Shown piece after piece: positions 7,145 through 16,497 of a DNA stretch of 64,000 bases (positions within the stretch are counted from its first letter, which is position 1; each line of letters starts with the position of its first letter). The position numbers and the translations under genes are program-made. Source of the stretch: Saprospiraceae bacterium. GTDB lineage: Bacteria; Bacteroidota; Bacteroidia; Chitinophagales; Saprospiraceae. Below the pieces are notes generated by a model. It saw nothing but the letters and a program-made list of their open reading frames with translations. It was not told the origin of the DNA and did not search any database. The stretch is from the NCBI GenBank assembly GCA_016714445.1, contig JADJNF010000001.1, positions 1,116,001 to 1,180,000 of the forward strand, written 5' to 3'.

Positions 7145-9565
7145 ATGCAATATATTAAGTTTGTAAATATACTCATTTGCACTTTAATAATCTTATCTAC
7201 CGGAAATGCACAAGTTGTCAAAGTAGTTGATGTGTCTAGCGGTTTACCTTTGGAAGGTGTGATCATCAGTAGTAAAGACAACATGTTTGTGGTAACCACG
7301 GACAAGAATGGTACGGCAGATTTAAGTACCTTAATTACACATTCTTCAGCATTGACTATATCTTTTTTTGGATATCAATCGATTGAATTATCAGCCACCA
7401 ACATCGACAAGAATAATTCTGCGATAAGCCTGTCACCGATACCTTTTGATCTGGACCAGATTGTGGTATCTGCTACTAAATGGAGTCAGTCGTCTTTGTA
7501 TCTGCCCCAGAAAGTATCGTCTTTAAAAGCCAAAGACATTGCTTTTCAGAATCCGCAGACAGCGGCCGATCTTTTAGGGTTTTCAGGAAATGTTTTTATT
7601 CAAAAAAGCCAACAAGGAGGCGGCAGTCCTATGATCAGAGGATTTGCCACCAATCGTTTACTGTATGCTATTGATGGCGTCAGAATGAATACAGCCATTT
7701 TCCGGGCCGGCAATATTCAGAATGTCATATCTCTGGATGCCTTTGCAACAGAAAGTGCTGAAATACTTTTTGGCCCGGGCTCGGTAATCTATGGAAGTGA
7801 TGCTATCGGTGGAGTAATGGCCTTTCAAACACTCACTCCAAAATTTTCTGGCTTTGACAAACAATTATCGGTAAATGGTAATGCAACTTTAAGACATTCA
7901 ACTGCCAATGCAGAAAAAACCGGACATTTTGATTTGAACGTCGGCAGTAAAAAAATTGCATCTGTGACCAGTGTGAGTTACAATGATTTTGGTGACCTCA
8001 GAATGGGAAGCGATGGCCCGGAAGAATACCTCAAAAAACTGGACGTTATCAGGGAAGGAGGAAAAGATGTCATAGTGGTCAATAAAGAATCACTTGTTCA
8101 GGTACCATCCGGGTACTCGCAATTAAATCTGATGCAAAAATTCAGATTTGCCGTGTCTGAAAACTGGGATGTTCAATACGCGTTCCATTACAGCGAAACG
8201 TCTGAATACTCCAGATATGACCGTCACATCAGATACAGAAATGGTCTTCCAAGATATGGTGAATGGAAATATGGTCCGCAAAAGTGGCTGATGAACCAAC
8301 TGACACTAACCCATAATAGTACAGGTGGTCTTTATGATCAGATGAGCATCAGACTGGCTCAGCAAGGATTTGAAGAAAGTAGAATTGACAGAGACATAAA
8401 CAAGTCAACCCGACACATCAAAACGGAGAAGGTGGGTGCATATTCTCTCAATATGGATTTTTCTAAAACCATTTCTGACCACGGAAAAATAAATTATGGT
8501 ATAGAAGGGGTTATAAATGATGTTCAATCTATTGGGGTAGATGAAGATATCGTACTGAATACCACTGTACCGGGGGCAACCAGATATCCACAAGCGACCT
8601 GGTCTTCTTATGCCGCCTATATCAACTACGATCATAGATTTTCTGACAAAGTGAATGTGCAGATAGGCAGTCGTTACAATCATTTCGTTTTAAATTCAGT
8701 GTATGACACCACATTTTACCCTATTCCATTTACTGATGTAAAAAGCAACAATGGCTCTTTGACGGGTAGCTTAGGCGTCGTATACCGACCAAACATGACC
8801 ACTGCATTGATGGTAAATGTATCGACTGGATTCAGGGCACCAAATGTAGATGATTCAGGCAAAGTATTTGATGCAGTAGCTGGTTTTGTTACTGTGCCAA
8901 ATCCAAATCTGAAAGCAGAGTATGCATACAACGCTGAAATCGGAGTCGTAAAAGTGTTCAGTGATGTCATAAGGGTGGATCTGAACCTATATTACACCAG
9001 ACTCACTGATGCCCTTGTCAAAAGACCTTTCCGGTTGAACGGGCTCGACAGTATAATATACAACGGCACATTTAGTAAGGTTGAAGCGATACAAAATGCA
9101 GCTTTGGCTACAGTTAAAGGTTTTTCAGCCGGTGTTGAAATAAAACCGGGACATGGATTTACACTGATTTCCAAATATAATATCCAGTCAGGTGAAGAAG
9201 AACTGGACAATGGAAATGTCAGTCCTTCAAGACACGCTGCTCCTGATTTTGGTACGACCATCGTGTCGTGGACAAAAAAGAAACTTTCACTGGCTTTGAG
9301 CAGCGTGTACAGTGATGGTAAAACTTTTAATGAGTTGCCTGCAGAAGAACAAAACAAACCCGAGATATATGCTAAAGGAAGTGATGGTAAACCATTCTCT
9401 CCGTCCTGGACCATTTTCAATTTTAAATCGTCCTATATGTTAAATAAACATTTAACCTTACAGGCAGGCGTTGAAAACATTACTGACATCAGGTACAGGC
9501 CATATAGTTCGGGAATTGTGGCTCCGGGAAGAAATTTTATTTTTTCAGCATCGGTTAAATTTTAA
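7145..9565 (+). CDS. TonB-dependent outer-membrane receptor, haem/siderophore type
   Basis: 806 residues. Signal peptide (about 1-22), carboxypeptidase-like regulatory beta-sandwich (about 23-100), plug (about 105-235) and a 22-strand barrel ending in F (SASVKF). The plug contains SQQGGGSPMIRGFATNRLLY and AIDGVRMNTAIFRAGNIQN, a pattern typical of haemoglobin/haem and siderophore receptors of the HmuR-like group. It imports a ligand across the outer membrane using TonB-ExbBD energy. No SusD follows, so it is not a glycan SusC pair. The preceding small exported protein is a regular neighbour of this receptor type. Ligand identity is inferred; a haem ligand is only one option. Confidence 0.9.
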   Translation: MQYIKFVNILICTLIILSTGNAQVVKVVDVSSGLPLEGVIISSKDNMFVVTTDKNGTADLSTLITHSSALTISFFGYQSIELSATNIDKNNSAISLSPIPFDLDQIVVSATKWSQSSLYLPQKVSSLKAKDIAFQNPQTAADLLGFSGNVFIQKSQQGGGSPMIRGFATNRLLYAIDGVRMNTAIFRAGNIQNVISLDAFATESAEILFGPGSVIYGSDAIGGVMAFQTLTPKFSGFDKQLSVNGNATLRHSTANAEKTGHFDLNVGSKKIASVTSVSYNDFGDLRMGSDGPEEYLKKLDVIREGGKDVIVVNKESLVQVPSGYSQLNLMQKFRFAVSENWDVQYAFHYSETSEYSRYDRHIRYRNGLPRYGEWKYGPQKWLMNQLTLTHNSTGGLYDQMSIRLAQQGFEESRIDRDINKSTRHIKTEKVGAYSLNMDFSKTISDHGKINYGIEGVINDVQSIGVDEDIVLNTTVPGATRYPQATWSSYAAYINYDHRFSDKVNVQIGSRYNHFVLNSVYDTTFYPIPFTDVKSNNGSLTGSLGVVYRPNMTTALMVNVSTGFRAPNVDDSGKVFDAVAGFVTVPNPNLKAEYAYNAEIGVVKVFSDVIRVDLNLYYTRLTDALVKRPFRLNGLDSIIYNGTFSKVEAIQNAALATVKGFSAGVEIKPGHGFTLISKYNIQSGEEELDNGNVSPSRHAAPDFGTTIVSWTKKKLSLALSSVYSDGKTFNELPAEEQNKPEIYAKGSDGKPFSPSWTIFNFKSSYMLNKHLTLQAGVENITDIRYRPYSSGIVAPGRNFIFSASVKF

Positions 9566-9569
9566 CGCC

Positions 9570-9667
9570 ATGGTGTGTATCCTGTGTAAACATTTCGTTG
9601 CTTCAGTTATTTAAAGATGATAACTTAACTCCGAACTACGTTATTGCGAACATAGGATACACACCAT
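9570..9667. repeat. Long inverted repeat between convergent genes
   Basis: ATGGTGTGTATCCTGTG (9570-9586) pairs with CATAGGATACACACCAT (9651-9667): 17-base arms with one G-T wobble and a 64-base loop. It lies between the receptor and the convergent SDR gene. It may act as a bidirectional terminator or be a small non-autonomous element; no transposase is present. Confidence 0.5.
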
Positions 9668-9719
9668 TTTTCAGATAGGCACTTCTTAAATTTTTTACTT
9701 TTCGAAAAAGATACGAAAT

Positions 9720-10715
9720 TTACCTGCCAAAATTATCAATCAATCCATCCAAAAATTTATTGGTCTGTTCATTTATTATCATTCTGGTCGGTTCGGATTC
9801 AAACCAATGGAGTGTGTTTTTTATTCCTACAGCAAATGGTATGTTGGCTTTATATGTTGGAACAAATTTTTTAATCTTTGAATTGTCAAAAACTGCACTA
9901 TATGATTTGTCACCCAATAAAGAACCTCTCTTAGACGGATAATGATGAAGATCTGCATAATCAGCTATATAGTCTGAAGGAATATGAACTATATTGGCGG
10001 TATGCCCGGCTGCTTGAGCTACAGCTTCATAGATCTGATTCCACGTCAATACTTCATCTGAAGTGATGTGAAATGCCTCTCCTAAAGCCAGATTATTGCC
10101 AAATAAACCTAAAAATCCAATAGCAAAATCATCAGCATGTGTTAGCGTCCATAAAGATGTGCCATCTCCCTGCACTACGACAGGCAAACCTTTTTTAATT
10201 CTATCTATAACAGTGTACTCTGTCCATCCTCCCAAAGTGACGGGTATAACTGTAGAGTATGTATGCGAAGGTCTTACTATGGTGACGGGAAATTTTTTCC
10301 TGGCGAATTCGTCCATTAAAAGATTTTCACAAGCTATTTTATTTCTGGCATAGTCCCAAAATGGATTGTCAAGAGGTGTTGTTTCACTAATAATATAGTG
10401 GACAGGTGGTTTTTGATAGACGGAAGCGGAACTGATAAATATATATTGACCCACTTTTCCTTCAAAGGTCTTAATATCCCTTATAACATCTTCAGGTGTG
10501 AAAGCAACCCAATTTACTACTACATCCCATATATGATTACTTAACATCTTTTTTACAGCAATAGAATCTGCTATATCAGCCACTAAATTATTTACACCAT
10601 CTAAAGCAGGTTTGTTTCCTCTATTCAGATGATATAAATCGATTCCTTGCTCAAGGGCTAATTTGCTTACGGCTGCGCTTATGTTTCCAGTTCCCCCTAT
10701 AAAAAGTACTTTCAT
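9720..10715 (-). CDS. NAD-dependent epimerase/dehydratase (extended SDR)
   Basis: 331 residues. N-terminal Rossmann loop FIGGTGNISAAV (atypical GGTGxIS), then ISSASVY with the catalytic Ser region, and the YxxxK-like YARNKIACE segment near residue 130. The substrate part contains HADDFAIGFLGLFGN and a C-terminal DNSKIKKFVPTY motif, as in the CSP41-like/NAD-epimerase group. It probably acts on a nucleotide or free sugar. It is the last gene of a leftward cluster with GH94 phosphorylase, a GPH transporter and an aldo/keto reductase, so a role in catabolism of an imported sugar is likely. The exact reaction is unknown. Confidence 0.8.
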   Translation of the reverse strand: MKVLFIGGTGNISAAVSKLALEQGIDLYHLNRGNKPALDGVNNLVADIADSIAVKKMLSNHIWDVVVNWVAFTPEDVIRDIKTFEGKVGQYIFISSASVYQKPPVHYIISETTPLDNPFWDYARNKIACENLLMDEFARKKFPVTIVRPSHTYSTVIPVTLGGWTEYTVIDRIKKGLPVVVQGDGTSLWTLTHADDFAIGFLGLFGNNLALGEAFHITSDEVLTWNQIYEAVAQAAGHTANIVHIPSDYIADYADLHHYPSKRGSLLGDKSYSAVFDNSKIKKFVPTYKANIPFAVGIKNTLHWFESEPTRMIINEQTNKFLDGLIDNFGR

Positions 10716-10888
10716 ATACTTTATTTGTTTGGTTTGTTATGAAAAGACACCTGTGTTAATAGTTACTATTTTGAATCAATAAAACAATTATTTCTTCAAG
10801 TTGATGCGCTACCATTGATCTTCACATTATAATAATGGTAGAATTGCCGTGACTTAGATTTGTTTTGACTTATACTTTTTATGTCTTT

Positions 10889-13327
10889 CTAACCCATAAT
10901 TACCTTCACTTGATGTGTCCTTCTAGCATTATAAATGGGAATTATATTATTTAGAATCAAAATATCATCTACATATAATTCTTTAACTCCCTTTGACTTT
11001 GAATCAGGATTTAAAATGTGGATCTCATACGTTGAACCTCTGAATTTTCTCGTTACCTTTAATTCTTCCCATTCATTTGGGATGCAAGGATCGATCAATA
11101 GTCCGTCATAATCCGGACGTATACCAAAAATATACTGGGTAATGGCATAAAAATTCCACGATGCAGTTCCTGTAAGCCAGGAGTTTTTAGCTTCACCTGG
11201 TTTAAATGCGTCTTTTCCCGCCACCATCTGTGCATAAACATAAGGTTCGGTTTTGTGCAACTCACTGATGTCTTCCAGATAAGCGGGACATATTTTTCGA
11301 TAATATTCCCATGCCTGGTTTCCGTTGCCTCTTACAGTTTCTCCGATCATAATCCAGGGATTGTTATGACAAAAGATACCTGCATTCTCTTTGTATCCAG
11401 GTGGGTATGAAGATATTTCGCCATATTCAATGTAATATTTGGTAAATGCGGGATTGTTCAGTACGATTCCGTGTGGTGTATCAAGGCGTTCCTTTACTGC
11501 TTCAAGTGCCAAATCACATAATCCTTCACTCAAACCTATACCAGCCATGGTACACCAGCCGTTGGACTCAATGAAAATTTTTCCTTCTTCATTTTCTTTG
11601 CTGCCTATCTTATGGCCATAATAGTCATAGGCTCGTATAAACCAATCCCCATCCCATCCGTATTTTTTTACAGCATCGACCATAGCATCTACATGTATTT
11701 GAGCGCGCTGTGCTTCATCAGAATTTCCTATTTTATTGCAAAGCGTAATATAATCTCTGCCATAGACAACAAACAGTCCTGCTATCATGATTGATTCTGC
11801 TTTTGTGCCTTCCGTTTTATTTTCCGTGGTCTGAAAAGATTCATTCGGGTCATTGGAAAAGCAGTTCAAATTCAGACAATCATTCCAGTCAGCCCTGCCT
11901 ATCAGCGGTAAACCATGTGGCCCAAGATGGTGTATTACATGGTCAAAAGACACAGTCAAATGCTGAAATAAAGAAGCTGCGATTTCCATATTATTATCAA
12001 AAGGTACCATTTCATCCAGAATAGAGAAATCACCCGTTTCTTTGATATAACTCACCGTACCCAGTATGAGCCACATGGGGTCATCATTAAATCCACCGCC
12101 AATATCATTGTTACCACGTTTTGTGAGTGGTTGATACTGGTGATAACAGCCCCCATCCGGAAACTGAGTAGATGCTATGTCAATGATCCTTTCGCGGGCT
12201 CTCTCAGGAATCTGGTGTACAAAACCTATCAGATCCTGATTGGAATCCCTGAAACCCATACCGCGGCCTATACCGGATTCAAAAAAAGATGCAGATCGTG
12301 AGAAACAAAAAGTTATCATACATTGGTACTGATTCCAGATATTTACCATGCGGTCCAATCGTGCATCGCCTGATTCAACACTATAAGTACTTAATAAATT
12401 GTCCCAATACTCATGCAAATCGGCCATGGCTTTATCTACCTTTTCAACAGTATCGAAAGCTGATATGACATCTTTTGCTTTGGTTTTGTTAATAACATTT
12501 TTGGACTCCCATTTTTCTTCTTCCTTATTCTCTACATAACCTAATATAAATATTAAGTTTTTGCTTTCTCCGGGGAGCAATTCTACTTCAAGATAGTGAG
12601 AAGCTATGGGCGACCATCCATGAGCTTCAGTATTTCTGGGTTTTCCTTCTGCTACCACTTGGGGCTCATCAAAACCATTGTATAACCCAAAAAAAGATTC
12701 ACGATCTGTATCAAAACCCTGCACAGGTTGATTGACCGAATAAAAGGCATAATGATCTCTTCGTTCCTTGTATTCTGTTTTATGATAAATGACAGAATCT
12801 TCTATTTCTACTTCACCTGTTGAAAAATTTCGCTGAAAGTTCTCCATATCTGCCCCGGCATTCCAGAGGCACCATTCGACAAATGAAAAAACTTTCAATT
12901 TTTTTGTTTCCAATGTATGATTGGTCAGGGTCAATTTCTGTACCTCAGCCCATGTTTTTAAGGGTACAAAATACAAAGCAGATGCAGATACACCATTTTT
13001 TTGGCCTTCAATGGATGTGTAATTCATACCATGCCGGCATTCATAGCGGTCAAGTTCTGTTTTACACGGTTTCCATCCGGGTGACCAAACGGTATCGCCA
13101 TCTTTGATATAAAAGTATTTACCACCGCTATCCATAGGAACATTATTGTATCTGTAGCGGGTCAAACGACGGAACTTTGCGTCTTTATAAAAAGTATATC
13201 CACCGGCAGTATTGGATATAAGGGAGAAAAAATCTTCATTTCCCAGATAGTTAATCCATGGCCAGGGAGTTCGCGGATTGGTTATGACGTATTCCCTCCT
13301 GATATCATCAAAATGACCAAATTTCAT
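10889..13327 (-). CDS. GH94 cellobiose phosphorylase-like enzyme
   Basis: 812 residues, the usual length of cellobiose phosphorylase. It phosphorolyses a beta-1,4-glucoside to alpha-glucose 1-phosphate plus a sugar in the cytoplasm. An N-terminal beta-sandwich (1-290) includes the family signature TPWPWINYLGN. The (alpha/alpha)6 barrel (310-730) carries SGIGRGMGFRDSNQDLIG (351-368), GGCYHQYQPLTKRGNND (392-408) and the catalytic GRADWNDCLNLNCF (477-490), with the general acid in the ADWND motif. A C-terminal beta domain includes GIRPDYDGLLIDPCIPNEW. The GPH transporter gene lies 140 bases upstream and presumably supplies the disaccharide. Specificity for cellobiose rather than another beta-glucoside is inferred from signature similarity. 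Confidence 0.93.
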   Translation of the reverse strand: MKFGHFDDIRREYVITNPRTPWPWINYLGNEDFFSLISNTAGGYTFYKDAKFRRLTRYRYNNVPMDSGGKYFYIKDGDTVWSPGWKPCKTELDRYECRHGMNYTSIEGQKNGVSASALYFVPLKTWAEVQKLTLTNHTLETKKLKVFSFVEWCLWNAGADMENFQRNFSTGEVEIEDSVIYHKTEYKERRDHYAFYSVNQPVQGFDTDRESFFGLYNGFDEPQVVAEGKPRNTEAHGWSPIASHYLEVELLPGESKNLIFILGYVENKEEEKWESKNVINKTKAKDVISAFDTVEKVDKAMADLHEYWDNLLSTYSVESGDARLDRMVNIWNQYQCMITFCFSRSASFFESGIGRGMGFRDSNQDLIGFVHQIPERARERIIDIASTQFPDGGCYHQYQPLTKRGNNDIGGGFNDDPMWLILGTVSYIKETGDFSILDEMVPFDNNMEIAASLFQHLTVSFDHVIHHLGPHGLPLIGRADWNDCLNLNCFSNDPNESFQTTENKTEGTKAESIMIAGLFVVYGRDYITLCNKIGNSDEAQRAQIHVDAMVDAVKKYGWDGDWFIRAYDYYGHKIGSKENEEGKIFIESNGWCTMAGIGLSEGLCDLALEAVKERLDTPHGIVLNNPAFTKYYIEYGEISSYPPGYKENAGIFCHNNPWIMIGETVRGNGNQAWEYYRKICPAYLEDISELHKTEPYVYAQMVAGKDAFKPGEAKNSWLTGTASWNFYAITQYIFGIRPDYDGLLIDPCIPNEWEELKVTRKFRGSTYEIHILNPDSKSKGVKELYVDDILILNNIIPIYNARRTHQVKVIMG

Positions 13328-13413
13328 ATTTTAATATTTTCTAATTTTGTAAAGTTCATAAATAGCTGAGATGTCAGAATTATCTTAGGTGTTCAATTAT
13401 TCAAGCATTCGGA

Positions 13414-13469
13414 TGTTCGGTTTGATCAAATCATTCAATTGTTCATGTGTTCGGTTTCTCAAATCATTT
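13414..13469. repeat. Short direct repeat between transporter and phosphorylase genes
   Basis: Two near-identical units, TGTTCGGTTTGATCAAATCATT (13414-13435) and TGTTCGGTTTCTCAAATCATT (13448-13468), the second overlapping the transporter stop region. A further TTCAATTATTC/TTCAATTGTTC echo suggests local duplication by slippage. No regulatory role can be read from it. Confidence 0.45.
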
Positions 13470-15075
13470 ATTCTAAAATTGGCACAGTCTCATTGGCCCT
13501 TCTGCGACTCAGTTCTGATGTGATTTCATCCATTTTGGCTTGTGTCAGCGGATAAAGAACCATAAAACCAGCCGCAATCATTGCAATAATGGCGGGAATC
13601 CAACTCATCAACATGACGATACCCGGAATAGCTCCCTGAATAGCAGCTTCGCTCTGTCCATCATAGTGGAAAGAAGCCAACACCAGACCTATAATCGCAC
13701 CAGCAATGCCCCCGCCAAATTTGGTGGCAAATGATCCTGCGGAATATACCAGACCAGTAGCTCTTCGTCCATTTTTGAATTCCGAATAATCGGCAGCATC
13801 ACCCAGCATAGCAAAAAAAAGTGTAGGAAACACAGCTGCGCCTATCTCACCAATAATACCAATCACAAAGATCCCTATAGTATCCGATGGACTGCAAAAC
13901 ATAAATAATACGTTTACAAGTCCTGAAAATATCAAGGCATAAATAAATAGATTGCGTTTTCCAAATCTTTTGCCTAATGGTGCCGTGATCATCGCTCCCC
14001 CTATTGATGCGAATGCCAATGCTATCAGAAATGAAGCAGTTAGTAATGGATTATGAAGATAATGTGTGAAATAAATAACTACAATACCTTGTTTGATCGA
14101 ATTGAAAACACTGAACAATACACCAATCCCCAGCAATACCATCCAAGGTCTGTTCCTTATCAGATCTTTCAGGTCCTGGCCTAGATTTGTCACCTGGTTT
14201 TTGGGTGGAAGCACTCTCTCCTTTGTGGTTAAAAATGTGATTATCATAAATATAGACAAGAAAAAGGAAAGCAGATATATGGCATTACTATAACCTCTTT
14301 TCTGATCTACAATAGTAATCTGTTCCGATGTCAGATTTTCTTCTCCTGCTACCACAAAGGAATATGGTTTATTTGCATCCATCGTAAAGCTTTTACCCTG
14401 AGTTGGGGTATTTTCGGTAAGTGCGGTGTCAGCCCATATAAAAGTACCGATGCCTTCTTTGGTTTTGATATTTACATTTTTTACTTCCTGAGTTGTAAAA
14501 ACAGTTACCTCATATTTTTTGTCATCAAGTTTTGACACAGTGATGTCGGGATTGATGTTACCAAAATACGCGACCAGAAACAATAAAGCACCCTGGACTA
14601 CCATGCCACCCACAAAAGCACCCACCATCCTGTATGATCCAAGGCTGGTTCGTTCTTTATCATCACCTGTCATCACTGCCATGAGGGCTCCGTAAGGTAT
14701 ATTATTGGCAGTGTATATCAATGTAAACACAATGTATGCTGTATAAGCATAAACCAGTTTTCCTGTTGGGGAAAAATCAGGACTCATAAATAATAGTGAA
14801 AGTATGACTCCTAAAGGAATTGCAGACCAAAGTATCCACGGACGAAATTTACCATGTTTAGTATTAGTTCGGTCACATATGATGCCCATTAAAACATCAC
14901 TGATGCCGTCTCCAAATCTTGCAATAAGAAATAACAACCCAACGGCAGCAGGACTTAACCCGAAGACATCAGTATAAAATATAAACAGGAAAGTTGAAAC
15001 TCCTCTCCAGGCTATATTGGCGGCACCATCACCGAGAGCATACCCGATTTTTTCTTTTATTGAAAGCGAGGCCAT
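13468..15075 (-). CDS. GPH-family sugar:cation symporter with periplasmic insert
   Basis: 535 residues, about 70-80 longer than MelB-like transporters. Twelve helices. The N-terminal motif GYALGDGAANIAW and the cation-site pattern RFGDGISD (Asp56 and Asp60, like the paired Asp residues of helix II in MelB) place it in the glycoside-pentoside-hexuronide family. Helix 5 ends near residue 171 and helix 6 begins near 261; the 90 residues between are polar, beta-rich and, by MFS topology, periplasmic. The insert contains no helix and stays in frame. It is coded between the aldo/keto reductase and the GH94 phosphorylase, so it most likely imports cellobiose or a similar disaccharide with Na+ or H+. 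Confidence 0.92.
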   Translation of the reverse strand: MASLSIKEKIGYALGDGAANIAWRGVSTFLFIFYTDVFGLSPAAVGLLFLIARFGDGISDVLMGIICDRTNTKHGKFRPWILWSAIPLGVILSLLFMSPDFSPTGKLVYAYTAYIVFTLIYTANNIPYGALMAVMTGDDKERTSLGSYRMVGAFVGGMVVQGALLFLVAYFGNINPDITVSKLDDKKYEVTVFTTQEVKNVNIKTKEGIGTFIWADTALTENTPTQGKSFTMDANKPYSFVVAGEENLTSEQITIVDQKRGYSNAIYLLSFFLSIFMIITFLTTKERVLPPKNQVTNLGQDLKDLIRNRPWMVLLGIGVLFSVFNSIKQGIVVIYFTHYLHNPLLTASFLIALAFASIGGAMITAPLGKRFGKRNLFIYALIFSGLVNVLFMFCSPSDTIGIFVIGIIGEIGAAVFPTLFFAMLGDAADYSEFKNGRRATGLVYSAGSFATKFGGGIAGAIIGLVLASFHYDGQSEAAIQGAIPGIVMLMSWIPAIIAMIAAGFMVLYPLTQAKMDEITSELSRRRANETVPILE

Positions 15076-15133
15076 GTTTTAATGATTTTGTGGTTTGTAA
15101 AAGTGGTTTGTCTGAAATAAAGATCTTACTGTT

Positions 15134-16129
15134 TTATTTTAAAATGTGGTCAATTAAAGCAAGTTCTTCAGAAGTAAAAGTATAGTTATTTAGACATTGG
15201 ATGGAATCTATCACTTGCGCGGGTCTGCTGACACCTATCAATACTGATGTCACACGTTCATCCTTTAGTATCCAGGCCAAAGCCATCTGTGCCAGATTTT
15301 GCCCCCGATTTTCAGCTAATTTATTCAGTTCCCTTATCTTAACAATAGTTGCTTCTGTTACCGCTGATTCATCTATGGCACCATTGCCTCTATGGGATGT
15401 GGCTCTGGAGCCTTCCGGAATACCGTTCAGATATTTATTGGTAAGCAAACCCTGAGCCAGTGGCGAAAATGGAATACATCCTACTCCATTCTCATGCAGA
15501 ACATCCATTAGTCCATTTTCGACCCATCTGTCAAACATGGAATATTTTGGCTGGTGTATCAGACAGGGGGTGCCTAATTGTTTTAAAATATTGAAAGCCC
15601 GCCGAGCTTCTTCCGGTTGATAACTGGAAATACCCACATATAGTGCTTTCCCTTGCCTAACCATCAGGTCAAGCGTTGTCATGGTTTCTTCAAGCGGTGT
15701 GTTTGGGTCAGGACGGTGATGATAAAAAATATCCACATAGTCCAATCCCATCCTTTTTAGACTTTGGTCCAGGCTGGCCACCAAATATTTTTTTGAACCA
15801 AAGTCACCGTATGGTCCTTCCCACATGCCCCAGCCAGCTTTGGTGGATATCAGCAATTCATCTCTGTATGGGATAAAATTTTTTCTGAATATTTTTCCGA
15901 AATTCTCTTCTGCTGAGCCTGGTGGCGGACCGTAGTTATTGGCCAGATCAAAATGTGTGATACCACAATCAAAAGCTAATTTTAAAATATTTTCAGCATT
16001 ATCCAATGAATCGATGTGGCCGAAATTGTGCCAAAGACCTAATGAAATGGCCGGTAACAACAATCCGCTTTTTCCACACCTTCGGTACTCCATATTTTGG
16101 TATCTGGTCGGATTAGCCTGGTATGTCAT
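15134..16129 (-). CDS. Aldo/keto reductase, YghZ/L-glyceraldehyde 3-phosphate reductase type
   Basis: 331 residues, AKR TIM barrel. Catalytic residues are visible: Asp61 and Tyr66 in FDLANNYGPPPG, Lys97 in STKAGWG and the His pair in YHHRPDP (137-138). The GPPPGSAEENFG loop and the STKAGWGMW segment are characteristic of the YghZ/Gpr branch, which reduces L-glyceraldehyde 3-phosphate and other aldehydes with NADPH. It is the first gene of the leftward sugar cluster and divergent from the AraC regulator. In this context it may reduce a sugar or detoxify a triose aldehyde; specificity is unproven. Confidence 0.9.
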   Translation of the reverse strand: MTYQANPTRYQNMEYRRCGKSGLLLPAISLGLWHNFGHIDSLDNAENILKLAFDCGITHFDLANNYGPPPGSAEENFGKIFRKNFIPYRDELLISTKAGWGMWEGPYGDFGSKKYLVASLDQSLKRMGLDYVDIFYHHRPDPNTPLEETMTTLDLMVRQGKALYVGISSYQPEEARRAFNILKQLGTPCLIHQPKYSMFDRWVENGLMDVLHENGVGCIPFSPLAQGLLTNKYLNGIPEGSRATSHRGNGAIDESAVTEATIVKIRELNKLAENRGQNLAQMALAWILKDERVTSVLIGVSRPAQVIDSIQCLNNYTFTSEELALIDHILK

Positions 16130-16497
16130 TTTTTTAATTTCTTAAATGAGTTTAAAAATATTTTTACTATATCAGATACAAATTGGATTTTATATGTTTG
16201 ATCAAGGGAAAATTATTACACAATCCCTTTAATTGGACCTATCAAAATCTATACAATTTGCTTTAATGTTAAAAAGGTAAAGGTAAAAATAAACCATCTT
16301 GAGCCCTAACACAATTTTATCATAATAATGATTTAAATTTGCTGGATGGTCTAAAAAATAAATTTTGAATAAAAAGTATTCATGCTTGTATAGTTATATA
16401 TTGCAGGATGAAACTAAGATATTATACATCAGTCAGATATTAGTGGATTTACCAGTAGAATTAGATAGTTGATTTACATAAATATTGTGCTAAAAAA
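16130..16497. other. Divergent promoter region between sugar operon and AraC gene
   Basis: 368 AT-rich bases. One perfect TAnnTTTG sequence, TAAATTTG at 16334-16341, could serve the AraC gene with a 150-base leader, but it has no matching -33 element. No box was found for the sugar operon. AraC-type binding sites are expected here; I could not define direct repeats confidently. Confidence 0.35.

Noticed and set aside
7145..9565. SusC-type glycan import locus
   Set aside because: No SusD gene and no glycoside hydrolase beside either TonB receptor; plug motifs match haem/siderophore receptors.
13414..13469. Possible CRISPR-like direct repeats
   Set aside because: Only two units of 21-22 bases with a 12-base gap, different in one base and an indel, no cas genes.
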